Assembly (NCBI RefSeq): GCF_030145815.1
Contig: NZ_JAIXHL010000011.1
Coordinates: 1-62,561 of the forward strand
Origin: Sphingomonas sp.
Lineage (GTDB): Bacteria; Pseudomonadota; Alphaproteobacteria; Sphingomonadales; Sphingomonadaceae
Direction of reading: 5' to 3'
Length of the DNA stretch: 62,561 nt
In this document: positions 35,782-44,180 of the stretch, in pieces
How positions within the stretch are numbered: position 1 is the stretch's first letter
Layout of the letters: every line of letters begins with the position of its first letter
Translations under genes and position numbers: made by a program
Notes under the pieces: model-generated
What the model was told of the DNA's origin: nothing
The model's input: the letters and a program-made list of their open reading frames with translations, nothing else
Databases searched by the model: none

Positions 35782-37535
35782 TGCACCGTTCCGACCGGCC
35801 CCGGCAGGTCCGAACGGCGGAAGATCGCCTGCCGATGCGTGGCTAGGGGCCACGCCGGGCGGATGCCCGCGTCGGCGAGTTCGGCGACCAGTCTGGCCGG
35901 CGACAGCCCCCATTCCCGCGCTAGTTCGCCGCCGACCACGTAGGCCGACCTGAACGCCTCAAGGTCCGGTCCGGCTATCAGGCTGTCGGCGCCCCGGACA
36001 AGCGTGCCGTCGCGGATCAGCGCGCGGACGCACTCCGGGTGCAGCCCCAGCGACTGCGCCGCCGCGGCGCCCGTGTAGCCGTCCGGCCTCACGCGCAAGG
36101 GACAAAGGTCGGCCGTGCGAACGACGACCGCGGCGAGACCCTTGCCGTCGCCATCCTGCCACGCCGGGATGCAGCCCTGCAGCAGGACCTCGACCACCCG
36201 GCTCATGGGAACGGACGCGGCGACGGTCGCCACGGGTAGGGAAGACGTTCTGCCAGGAGCCGACCCGGCGCACAGCTGCCTGCCGACCGCAGCCATCAGC
36301 CTCTGGGCAGATGCGCGGAAGCCCTCCTCGTCGGACAGGTCCACCAGGCCGGCCTCGGCCAACCCCATCAGCGCCGATCGGCCGACGCCGAGCACCTCCT
36401 TCGCCGCACGGCGGATCGCGCCCTTGCGCCTGCCAGCCAGCGCGACGACGCCCGGATCGAGCGCGAACGGGACGCCCCGGCGGGAGCCAGGAGGGATGGC
36501 GCCCGCGTCGTCCAGCATCCGCCGCATGCGCTCGATGGCGACGCCGGCGCCGGCGGCCGCCTGGGTCAGGTTGATCGTGGGCGCCGGACTCGCACCCAAG
36601 CGCTCCTCATCAGCGGCGATCACGCCGTTCGCCACGGCGTGATCGCGCAGGACGTGCCGGTATGCCGCCGTCGTGGGATCGTCGGTCCCGAGCCATTCAT
36701 CGTGGAGCCAGCCATAGGCGCCGCCCAGACCGTCGGCCGCGTCGCCGGCGCGCCGGGCGAGCAGACGGTCGAGGACGTCGTCCAGTCCCGCGGCACCGGC
36801 TGCGGCACGGCGGAAGCCCTCCACGGAGAACTCCAGCGCGGGAACGCCGGCCGTGCTGTTCTCCGGTGCTGCGTCGAGCCCTGCGCGCCCCAGCTTACCG
36901 CACATCCGAACAGCGTGGCGAAGCGGCAAATCCTCCAGCACGGCCGGGCGCTCGAAATGCCCGACGCCCAGCCGCGCGGCGACGTATCGGCCGAGCGGGT
37001 CGTCGAGCGGCGTGGAAGGCACAGTCAGGTCCGCGCGGCAATTCGGGCACGCGAGCCGACGGGCATCGCGCCACCCCAATGGCGCGGAACATGCGTGGCA
37101 GGCATCGACGAGCGCCACGCCATGCTCGGGGCACGCCGCGATGGAGCGGACGTCCCAGATCGAACGATGGCTCGCCAACCAGTCACCCGCCAACCCGAGA
37201 CGCTGCGCCTCTCCCACGTCCGCAAGGAGGCATTCCGGGCAGTGCCGACGCCGGGCGATCGACCAGTCGCCCAGCGACAGCTCCTCTCCCGCGATCGTCA
37301 CCAAGCGGTCCGGCGCCGACACCACCGGGGACCACCAGGCCACTGCGGTAGGCGAGAGGCCGGAAAGCTCGGCGATCCGCGCGGCGTCGCGACCGGCCAA
37401 GGCGTCGCGGAGCTGGACGCCGAGCGAGGTCGCGAATGACGTCACGACGTGCCGCCCGTTCCGGGCGGAGAGCCTGAGAAGGGCGCCGTGGCCAGGTTCC
37501 TGCGGCCGCGTGCGAAGACGCAGGGGGATCGTCAC
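35778..37535 (-). CDS. TniQ/TnsD-family target-selection protein 1
   Basis: 585 residues. It begins MTIPLRLRTRPQEPGHGALLRLSARNG, the usual TniQ opening, and has HRSIWDVRSIAACPEHGVALV followed by CHAC and CPNC zinc ligands at about 150-195; HCPEC lies before them. The rest has helix-rich segments, one with a likely HTH (INLTQAAAGAGVAIERMRRML). Its start overlaps tnsC by 4 bases and its stop overlaps tniQ2 by 4, so all are co-translated. Size and layout match TnsD rather than the short Cascade-binding TniQ of CRISPR-associated transposons. Confidence 0.88.
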   Translation of the reverse strand: MTIPLRLRTRPQEPGHGALLRLSARNGRHVVTSFATSLGVQLRDALAGRDAARIAELSGLSPTAVAWWSPVVSAPDRLVTIAGEELSLGDWSIARRRHCPECLLADVGEAQRLGLAGDWLASHRSIWDVRSIAACPEHGVALVDACHACSAPLGWRDARRLACPNCRADLTVPSTPLDDPLGRYVAARLGVGHFERPAVLEDLPLRHAVRMCGKLGRAGLDAAPENSTAGVPALEFSVEGFRRAAAGAAGLDDVLDRLLARRAGDAADGLGGAYGWLHDEWLGTDDPTTAAYRHVLRDHAVANGVIAADEERLGASPAPTINLTQAAAGAGVAIERMRRMLDDAGAIPPGSRRGVPFALDPGVVALAGRRKGAIRRAAKEVLGVGRSALMGLAEAGLVDLSDEEGFRASAQRLMAAVGRQLCAGSAPGRTSSLPVATVAASVPMSRVVEVLLQGCIPAWQDGDGKGLAAVVVRTADLCPLRVRPDGYTGAAAAQSLGLHPECVRALIRDGTLVRGADSLIAGPDLEAFRSAYVVGGELAREWGLSPARLVAELADAGIRPAWPLATHRQAIFRRSDLPGPVGTVH

Positions 37536-38644
37536 TTAAGCGCGCTCTGAGGGTCCGCCCCGGCACCCTTCATGCGGCGGTCGAGCCGACGCCGCGGCGG
37601 CTCGACCAGCTGCTGGGCGATCCGCTGCTCGAGTATGCCGCGCAGGCGGTCCTGCGGGCATTTGAACGGGTTTGTGGCCGCATCGATCCGCGCGCGTCCC
37701 GCCGCCGCCAGCATGGCGGCGATGTCCGCTCCCTCGTCGAACTCGATGTCCTTGTCGAACGCAATGTCGTCGGGCGCGACCGACGCGCCCGACCAGGAAG
37801 CGTCGATGTCGGCGAGGAGGTCCAGGTCGATCCGTCCCAGACCGCGCAGGTTGGCCAGCAGGAGCGCGTGCGACAGGTATTTCGTGACGATGCCGATGAG
37901 TCCTCCCGACGCGGCGTATAGGCGCCGGGCGACGTCCTGGTGCGATATCGAGGACTGCAGGTGCTTCATCGTGTTCTCCTCGACTGCGGCGAGGAAGGAC
38001 ATGAACTCGAGGCGATCGGCGACGTTGCCGAAGTTGTAAGGGCGGAGGACGACGTCGGGGAAAAGGCGGCGGCTCAGCTGCAGCGAGCCACGCAGGTCAG
38101 CGAGCTCGTGAAGGCCGGAGAAGATCAAGCTGCAGCCGAGCCTGTTAAGCAGCGACTTGATGAACTCGGTGACATCGGCCGCTTGGCGAGACGCGAGGAT
38201 GTGGTGCGATTCGTCGAGCAGCATCGTGGCCACGCCCAGCAGGTCGACCTTGCCCATGAGATCCTTGATGATGTCCTCGGCGGACAGCGACTTCTCCGCC
38301 CGGTAGCCGAGCGACGAGTAGATCGCGTCGACGACCGCGCGCAGCGTCGGGGCCGGCGGGATCTCGACCACCGCGACGGGCATCACGATCCCGTCGTCGG
38401 TCTCCTGGGACTGGTGGATGTTGAGGAAATGCTGGACGACCGTCGTCTTCCCGGCACCGGCCGAACCCAGAAGCAGCATGCCGCGCGCCCGGAGGCGCTT
38501 GCCGTCGCGCCGGTGCAGTGCCCTTGCGTGCAGCACCGACATCGCCTCGACCGCGTCGTCGAACATGCGGTGCGTGACGATGGTGAGCTCGAGGTCCGCG
38601 ACGGCGTCCATCGCGGGGTTCAGGTCGATGGGCTGGTCGGTCAT
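37532..38644 (-). CDS. tnsC: TnsC/TniB-like AAA+ ATPase
   Basis: 370 residues. Walker A GSAGAGKTT at 60-68, Walker B ATMLLDESHH at 139-148, and the downstream SLLNRLGCSLIFSGLHEL segment with the sensor region fit TniB/TnsC AAA+ regulators. In Tn7-like systems this protein polymerises on target DNA, links TniQ to the TnsAB transposase and gives target immunity. The C-terminal ~60 residues are basic, ending RRRLDRRMKGAG. It overlaps tnsB and tniQ1 by 4 bases each. Confidence 0.92.
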   Translation of the reverse strand: MTDQPIDLNPAMDAVADLELTIVTHRMFDDAVEAMSVLHARALHRRDGKRLRARGMLLLGSAGAGKTTVVQHFLNIHQSQETDDGIVMPVAVVEIPPAPTLRAVVDAIYSSLGYRAEKSLSAEDIIKDLMGKVDLLGVATMLLDESHHILASRQAADVTEFIKSLLNRLGCSLIFSGLHELADLRGSLQLSRRLFPDVVLRPYNFGNVADRLEFMSFLAAVEENTMKHLQSSISHQDVARRLYAASGGLIGIVTKYLSHALLLANLRGLGRIDLDLLADIDASWSGASVAPDDIAFDKDIEFDEGADIAAMLAAAGRARIDAATNPFKCPQDRLRGILEQRIAQQLVEPPRRRLDRRMKGAGADPQSALK

Positions 38645-41001
38645 CGCAACACCTTCTTCGCGCGGGCCAATCCCGACAGGATGGCCTGCAGATCCTGCTT
38701 CCTGGGCGGCGCAGGTTCTTCAGCCGCGCCAGCCGGGGGCACGGCGCCGCCATCGCAGAGGACGCCATCGGCCGCAGGCATGGCACCGACGAGTTCGAGT
38801 TGCGGCGCGCCCTTCACGCCATCCGCATCCATGTCGCCGTCGAGGGGTGCGGCACCGCCGGCGGCGACCGCGCCGCCCGCCGCACCGGGGTGGGCCGGGA
38901 TCCCGGCCCCTGCGGCCGCGGCATCCCCGGTCGCCGGAGCGCCGGCGCCGGCCGGCATCTCCAGGCCGTTGGCGAGAACGGCCAGCCTGCCGTTGTTCCC
39001 GGCCACGTCCGTGGCGAGCGCGCCGACCGACAGGAAGCGCAGCGCCCGCCGGCCGTTGAGCGTGCGCGCCTCCTCCTCGCACTGCAGGCGGGCCCGCTCC
39101 AATGTGTCCTCGGTGACCTCCTCACCCTTCGGCGTGAGCTTGCGGGCGAGCCGGTTGATGACCCGGTTCGCGTAGCGGCTCCGTCCCTTCAGCGCCGCCG
39201 CGTTGGTCGCCGGCACCTGGCGCCAATCCCCGCCGAGGTTCACCCAGATGAAGCTGCGGTCGTAATACTCGGCGATGACCTCGACCGGCTTCCCGCCCTC
39301 GTGCGTCCTGCGGTAGGCCTCGAGTTCCGGACTGACGTAGTGATTGTTCTCGAACAGGATGCCCGTATTGCCAATCACCCTAGTGATGCCGCCCTCGCCA
39401 AGCATGCGGAACACGTTCTTGAACGGCGGCGGCACGCGAACGCCGCCGTCTAGCGCGTTCTCAGCGAGCTCCCGCCACCGCGCGCGCGGCGACGTGCCCA
39501 GCGTGGCGTGTTCCTGCTCATGATAGTCGTCGACGATCCACCGGACGATCATGCCGGTCAGCTCGCCGAGGCCGTAACGGGCCCGCGCCTGCGGATCATA
39601 CCAGTCGGCCGCCTTCGCGCGCGTCGAGCCCTCCAGTCGGGACATCACTCGGACGCCCAGCGTCCCGAAGAAGCGCTCGACGGTCGCCTTCAACCACGGG
39701 GCCCTGCCCGGCAGATTGACGATGGCGAATTTGAGCGCGTTGCCCGCACGCTGGAACGCCTCGCTTAAGAACTCGAGGCCGCGGTCGGTGATGAGCATGT
39801 CGAAGCCGCCCATGCACGGCCAGTCGTTCTCCGTGCCGATGCCCGTCAGGACCTTCGGCAGAATGGCGTGCAGGACGGCGCGGGCCAGCGTCTCCCCGCT
39901 CGGCGGGTCGAAGCCGATGTGGATGCCGACGATCATCTTGGTCGCCCGGCAGATCAGGACGGTCAGCCACGGACGGGCGACGCGACCGTGGCTGTCCATG
40001 ACGAACACGTCGAGCAGGCAATGGTCGACCTCGACCTCCTCCATCGCGCGCTCGGGCAGGGGGCGCCGCTGGAAGATGTGGAACTTAAGATACGCCATCC
40101 GCGGCCCGAAGCGGGCGCGGTATTCGTCGAAGGCGTCGTAGCGGTCGCGGAGGAACTTGTTGAAGGTGGTGATCGAGACGGTCGGCAGCTTGAGCGGTTC
40201 GAGCTTCTCCCTCATCCGGTCGTAGGCATACTTCTTCGTCGACGTCAGCGTGACGCCCGGCTTCTCGTCGTCGGCCTGCTCGTCGGATCGACCCATATAG
40301 ACCGCGCGGCCGGCCCACTCCATCGCGCCGTAGACGCAGCGCACGTCGGCGTCGCTGGCCTGCTCGCCGCGACGATCCTCGAACCGGGGCCGGTGGTCGC
40401 CGCGCAGGTGGTCGCGCGCGAGCAGGGCGCGGACGTCCCGGCCCGCCTTGTCCCACAGCAGCCACCATTTCTTGACGGCGCTCTCGCCCAGCGCGAACGT
40501 CGGGACCGGCGCCTCGGCGAGGACGTTGGAGCGCACCTTCCGCCGCTTCGGCGCCGCCGCCGTTTCGGCGGCGTCTATCGTGGCGCGCCGAAGTTCCCAT
40601 TCGTTCGCCTTCTCGGCGGTGATCTCGTCGGCGGCGCGCCTATAGGCCTTGTATTTGCCGACCCCTTCGGCTCGGAGTTCGTCGACACGGGTGACGTATG
40701 TCTCGCGGCACTGCGCCTCGAACCGCTTCGAGAGCGGCCAGCGGTCGAAATCCGTCTGCAGCATCTCGGCGAGTGCCTCGTCGATACGCGACAGGTCCGC
40801 CGGCCAGTGCTCCATGCGGTGGTCGCACCAGGCGGCGTATATATGGTCATGCGACCAGACCTTGTCAGGCTGACCGTTCAAGGAAGAGGTGAGGTAGCCG
40901 TCCCGCAGTCGCCTCTCGACACGCCACAGCATCCGCCCCGCGACGCCGTCCGGCATCGCGATCGTGTCGCCCTTCGCCATCCTGAATGTCGTCTGCGCCA
41001 T
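38641..41001 (-). CDS. tnsB: TnsB/TniA-like DDE transposase
   Basis: 786 residues. N-terminal HTH-rich part (1-310), then an rve integrase core with Asp326 (VEVDHCLLD), Asp406 (LITDRGLEF) and Glu442 (KATVERFFGTL), so DD35E spacing. A Mu-type C-terminal beta-barrel region (about 560-620, HYVSPELEAYRRTH) follows. The last ~130 residues are a Gly/Ala/Pro-rich linker ending in a conserved-looking helix (QDLQAILSGLARAKKVLR) of the type that contacts TnsC. It should cut and join the transposon 3' ends. The start ATG at 41001 follows tnsA by 10 bases. Confidence 0.94.
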   Translation of the reverse strand: MAQTTFRMAKGDTIAMPDGVAGRMLWRVERRLRDGYLTSSLNGQPDKVWSHDHIYAAWCDHRMEHWPADLSRIDEALAEMLQTDFDRWPLSKRFEAQCRETYVTRVDELRAEGVGKYKAYRRAADEITAEKANEWELRRATIDAAETAAAPKRRKVRSNVLAEAPVPTFALGESAVKKWWLLWDKAGRDVRALLARDHLRGDHRPRFEDRRGEQASDADVRCVYGAMEWAGRAVYMGRSDEQADDEKPGVTLTSTKKYAYDRMREKLEPLKLPTVSITTFNKFLRDRYDAFDEYRARFGPRMAYLKFHIFQRRPLPERAMEEVEVDHCLLDVFVMDSHGRVARPWLTVLICRATKMIVGIHIGFDPPSGETLARAVLHAILPKVLTGIGTENDWPCMGGFDMLITDRGLEFLSEAFQRAGNALKFAIVNLPGRAPWLKATVERFFGTLGVRVMSRLEGSTRAKAADWYDPQARARYGLGELTGMIVRWIVDDYHEQEHATLGTSPRARWRELAENALDGGVRVPPPFKNVFRMLGEGGITRVIGNTGILFENNHYVSPELEAYRRTHEGGKPVEVIAEYYDRSFIWVNLGGDWRQVPATNAAALKGRSRYANRVINRLARKLTPKGEEVTEDTLERARLQCEEEARTLNGRRALRFLSVGALATDVAGNNGRLAVLANGLEMPAGAGAPATGDAAAAGAGIPAHPGAAGGAVAAGGAAPLDGDMDADGVKGAPQLELVGAMPAADGVLCDGGAVPPAGAAEEPAPPRKQDLQAILSGLARAKKVLR

Positions 41002-41011
41002 CTTCCGTCCT

Positions 41012-41719
41012 TCAAATCCAGCCGCGCGTCCCGAGGCGGACTGCCGCCTCGCCGTCGATGTGGCGCGCGAGATCGACGGCCAGGACCTTCAGGCCGATGA
41101 GCGCCAAGGCCATCCGCCAGCCCTCGCGGCCGCCCCCAAGCAGATCGACGACCTCGCCCATCGCCGAGAAGGCGCAGCCTCGAAGCGCCGCGCAGGCCTC
41201 CACCACTCCGGCCGAGGTGGCGTTCTGGGCATTGGACCAGACGAGCTTCGCGTTCGGGAAGAGCGGCTCGGCCTCGATGTCCTCCTCGGTCCAGATGACG
41301 AAGTCCTCGCCGAGCGCGCCGAGCGCGCGCTCGATCGCGCCCTTGCGCCCGTCGAGGTCCGGTGACTCGCGCAGCTTCGCGAGCGGTTTGACCTCGATGC
41401 AGAGCGGCCGCGCCAAGCCGAGCAGGCGACCGTCAGGTGTATAGAAAGAACGCCTGCCGCCGACCTCGATCGGCAGGCGGAGGGGCTGCGGCTGATACTC
41501 GCGCACCCACGGCAGGACCGACACGACGATGTGCAGGTTCACGTCCAGCCGACCCTCGCCGTGAAGCGGCGGGCCGGCCAGAGGCACGGGAACGCTGCCC
41601 GTCGTGCACGACGCCGCGCGCCGGCGCACCTCGCGCACAGGTCCGTTCGAACCAACCCGGCGGCGCCTCACGCCAGCCACCCGTCCGAACGCCGCATCGC
41701 AATGGAAACCGCCACACAA
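41012..41719 (-). CDS. tnsA: TnsA-like endonuclease
   Basis: 235 residues. The restriction-endonuclease-like core has REYQPQPLRL (Glu), RRSFYTPDG (Asp) and LCIEVKP (Glu-x-Lys), the E/D/QxK-type pattern of TnsA. A C-terminal winged-helix-like part follows. It would cut the 5' strands so that the element excises fully (cut-and-paste). The N-terminal ~55 residues are Arg-rich and may include mistaken start codons; GTG/ATG alternatives closer to VNLHIVVSVLPW are possible. First gene of the tns operon. Confidence 0.85.
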   Translation of the reverse strand: MCGGFHCDAAFGRVAGVRRRRVGSNGPVREVRRRAASCTTGSVPVPLAGPPLHGEGRLDVNLHIVVSVLPWVREYQPQPLRLPIEVGGRRSFYTPDGRLLGLARPLCIEVKPLAKLRESPDLDGRKGAIERALGALGEDFVIWTEEDIEAEPLFPNAKLVWSNAQNATSAGVVEACAALRGCAFSAMGEVVDLLGGGREGWRMALALIGLKVLAVDLARHIDGEAAVRLGTRGWI

Positions 41720-41819
41720 ACACCTAATTCCGTGAATTTGCGTCTAAGTTAGGTTGTGTAATGCCTAAGTCAAGCGAGCGGCGTGCACCCGCAGTTGACC
41801 ACCATCAAGAGAAACCGGC
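41720..41819. promoter_or_regulatory. Divergent promoter region of tnsA and the transposase-like gene
   Basis: AT-richer than its surroundings. It contains the dyad acctaa (41722-41727) / ttaggt (41749-41754), a candidate operator for the tns operon. The sequence aagtcaagcgagcggcg at 41767-41783 recurs at 53284-53300. No certain -35/-10 pair was picked. A partial resemblance to the end repeats (gaatttgcgtctaa, 41734-41747) is too weak to call. Confidence 0.4.
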
Positions 41820-43271
41820 ATGACGCCGTCGTCAATGGACGCCGCGCGCGCGATCATCGCGCGCGTCCGCAGCATCGAGGCCCTGTTGAAGGACGAGGAA
41901 TTCCTTAGCCAGATGGAATGGCGGATGCTGCCGGTCGCGAAGCAGGACATCGTGCTGCGTCGGCTATGCGCGCTGCGCGACTATGACCGGCTCGACACGC
42001 CGACCACGGTCGACGCGCTCAAGGCAGCGAAGGCGGCGGGCGTGGCCATCGCCCGCTTCTACCAACTCTTGTCGCACTGGCGCGCGAACGACCGGTCGCC
42101 CTTTTCCCTGGTGCCGCATCAGAGCCTCGGTGCGGAACGGCCGACGCGGCTCGCGGCCGGTGAGACGGCCAAGGCGATCACCGCGTCCATCGCGGAACTC
42201 CTTCGCACCGATCCGCTCGCCGCAACGGGCAGGGTCATCGCGCACGTGCGGCGGACCTGGAAGGGCCCGGGCGAACTGCCGACTGACACGGCGCTGCGAG
42301 CCTTTCACGAGCGTGTAATCCGGTCCGCTCGCCCGGTGCCCGGCACCTTGACGCTGAGCACCCCCGGGCAGCCGCTGGAGGAGGACGTGGTGGCCGAGCG
42401 CCTCGGCGAGACGCTCGTGATCGACCATGTCGCCATCAAGGGGCTGGTGGCTCAGGAGGACGGACTGCAGCCCACCGTGACCCTTGCGATCGACCTTTGG
42501 TCGGGAAGCGCGCTCGGCGCCGCCGCACTTGCCGGTCCACCGTCGCCCCACGGACTCATCCTCGCGCTGGAAGAGGTCTCGCGGCGGCTGGCCCGACCGG
42601 GTCGAGCGGGCTTCCACGGTGACCTCCCGTCGGGACCGAAGCCGAGGCTCGTCATCGCCACGACATTCGCGCGGCGATGGTCGGGGATGGTGGACGCGCT
42701 GCTCGCCGCCGGCCACGAGGTCGTGGAACGCCGCGACGTGTTCCTGCAGCAAGGCGGTCCGGCGCGCCGGCTGCTCGGGATGCGCCTCGGCAGTCTCGAC
42801 CTGGCGAGGCGTGCCGACCGGCGCAAGCCGTTCAATCCCAGGACGACCGCGGTGCAGCCGATGTATTCGATCCAGGAAATACTCGGGGAATGCATCGAGG
42901 AGATGGTCGACCAGCGTGTGCCGGCCGACGCTTGGGCGGCAGTCCTCCCGTTCGACACGTCGAAGCTACGGGAGACCGGGCCCTGGGACGAAGCGAGCGA
43001 AGGCGGACACCCGGACGCCGCCGCATCGGCATCGACGAGCGAGGAGCGCGAGGTCCGCAGGGAACTCGAGGCGCTCGCCGCCACGCATACGCCGGGCGGC
43101 GCGCACGCCGTGCGCATCGGTCGACGTCGTGACGGCGCGTGGCACATGACCGTGACTGTCGCCGATCCCGCCGCCCGGGACTCTACCTTCATAGAGCTTG
43201 CGCGACGCGCGATGCGGCTGTCCGCTGAACACGGCGTGCCGATCGTGGTCGACGTCGAGACGAACACCTGA
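41820..43271 (+). CDS. Transposase-like protein with degenerate DDE site
   Basis: 483 residues. The N-terminus has HTH-like segments (AAGVAIARFYQLLSHWRA at 72-89, then SLVPHQSLGAERPTRL, then LPTDTALRAFHERV). This is followed by an rve-like RNase H fold (GETLVIDHVAIKGLV with Asp202; QPTVTLAIDLWSGSALGAAAL). Where the second Asp should be, the sequence is VIATTFARR (Thr281/282); where the catalytic Glu should be, it is ARRLLGMRLGSL. So only the first catalytic acid is retained, while spacing (79 and ~38) stays like TnsB. The frame is intact to a Ser/Glu-rich C-terminus. Probably non-catalytic DNA-binding factor; family call is by eye. Confidence 0.6.
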   Translation: MTPSSMDAARAIIARVRSIEALLKDEEFLSQMEWRMLPVAKQDIVLRRLCALRDYDRLDTPTTVDALKAAKAAGVAIARFYQLLSHWRANDRSPFSLVPHQSLGAERPTRLAAGETAKAITASIAELLRTDPLAATGRVIAHVRRTWKGPGELPTDTALRAFHERVIRSARPVPGTLTLSTPGQPLEEDVVAERLGETLVIDHVAIKGLVAQEDGLQPTVTLAIDLWSGSALGAAALAGPPSPHGLILALEEVSRRLARPGRAGFHGDLPSGPKPRLVIATTFARRWSGMVDALLAAGHEVVERRDVFLQQGGPARRLLGMRLGSLDLARRADRRKPFNPRTTAVQPMYSIQEILGECIEEMVDQRVPADAWAAVLPFDTSKLRETGPWDEASEGGHPDAAASASTSEEREVRRELEALAATHTPGGAHAVRIGRRRDGAWHMTVTVADPAARDSTFIELARRAMRLSAEHGVPIVVDVETNT

Positions 43272-43299
43272 CGGCCCGAAGGGCCGGAACGGATGCCCC

Positions 43300-43970
43300 G
43301 AATGAACCAGCGCGCGGTCCGAGCAAGAGGACCATCGCGTTCGGCACGGGAGGGCTTGGACCTGACGTGACGCCGGGAACCGAGGACCCGCAGATCGGAT
43401 AACCGTGCGTCGGCCTCCAACTCCGCGAACATCGCGAAGTGGATGGGGACGGATCCAGTTCGACGCGCAGCACGCCGAACAGCGTATCGAACCTGACCGG
43501 CCCGATCCGCGCCTCGACCTCGAGCGGGTGATCCAAGACTTAGAGGCAGGCCCAGTCGTCTCGCGCCTGCATGAAAACTGTCCCGTGGCCGAAGCCGCGC
43601 CAGTGGACGGCCTCGCGGTCACCAGTAGCCGTGCTGATGACGAAACGCCGATATGGCTACCGGACGCGGCTGAACTGGGCGGCCGGACGAGCCGAGAGCG
43701 CCGGTGAGCGCGGCCACCGCAGAGCGGGCTCGGTCCGATCGACGAGCCGGACGATCGACTCGCCCCGGGACGAGGGACAGCAGGAACGGCGACGCCGAGC
43801 GCACGTTCGTCCCGATCTTCTGCCGGAAGAGGTCGCGGACCGCTCCCTCATGGACGTGGGACACCTCGTCGAAGGCAGCGCGGACGACCGCGCGCGCATC
43901 CCTGATCCGGCGCCAGTCGGTCGCCTTGGTCGGGTCGGTGTGGCGATAGGTCCTGAAGGGTAAATCCCAT
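43300..43970 (-). pseudogene. Decayed gene of unknown function
   Basis: Read on the minus strand, protein-like segments appear in different frames: DLPFRTYRHTDPTKATDW and AFDEVSHVHEGAVRDLFRQK (about 43760-43960), then LDHPLEVEARIGPVRFDTLFGV and FAELEADARLSDLRVLGS (about 43385-43540), with a stop (TAA) and at least one frameshift between them. No family is recognised. Overlapping long frames on both strands lack coding character. The stretch also contains the hairpin ggcccgaagggcc just after the transposase-like gene (43273-43285). Confidence 0.4.
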
Positions 43971-43994
43971 CGCCACCGTCCTTCGCCAGGCCGG

Positions 43995-44180
43995 TCACGA
44001 CTTCTGCGTCGACGACGCGTAGCGTTCGTGCCAGGTCACCCTCTTCACGATGGGTCCCAGGGCGCGGGGCCTCGCCTCGGCGGAATAGACGTGGCCAGCG
44101 AGCCACCACTCCTTCTCGGTGCGCCGCGCGTCGGGCACCTCGCGCTACCAGCACTTGAAGTCGCCCTCGGCGTCCCAGCG
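43995..44180 (-). pseudogene. Detached C-terminal domain of exonuclease copy A
   Basis: In frame with the exonuclease gene upstream but separated by a TAG at 44181-44183, with a second TAG at 44145-44147. The translated tail (RWDAEGDFKCW, then REVPDARRTEKEWWLAGHVY, then VTWHERYAS) aligns with the C-terminal domain of copy B (GYRWDPEAKLWSREV...VTWSSRYGA). The stop codons stand where an aromatic residue (Tyr) and another residue (Ser in copy B) are expected. It ends at a TGA at 43995. Confidence 0.75.

Larger units (their letters stand above)
33786..43271. mobile_element. Tn7-like transposon, core and left end
   Basis: Contains a left-end repeat array (33809-33931), two tniQ genes, tnsC, tnsB and tnsA as one minus-strand operon, and a divergent transposase-like gene. 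The left boundary is proposed at the TGT at 33786, next to a perfect 8-bp inverted repeat in chromosomal DNA (33751-33758 with 33777-33784). The right boundary given is only the end of the last transposition-related gene. No inverted copy of the end repeats was found further right, so the true element may extend across the cargo-like region beyond, or its right end may have been lost. No cas genes are visible. Confidence 0.8.

Noticed and set aside
41734..41747. Additional TnsB site near tnsA (gaatttgcgtctaa)
   Set aside because: Needs a gap to align with the end repeats and has the same, not inverted, orientation.
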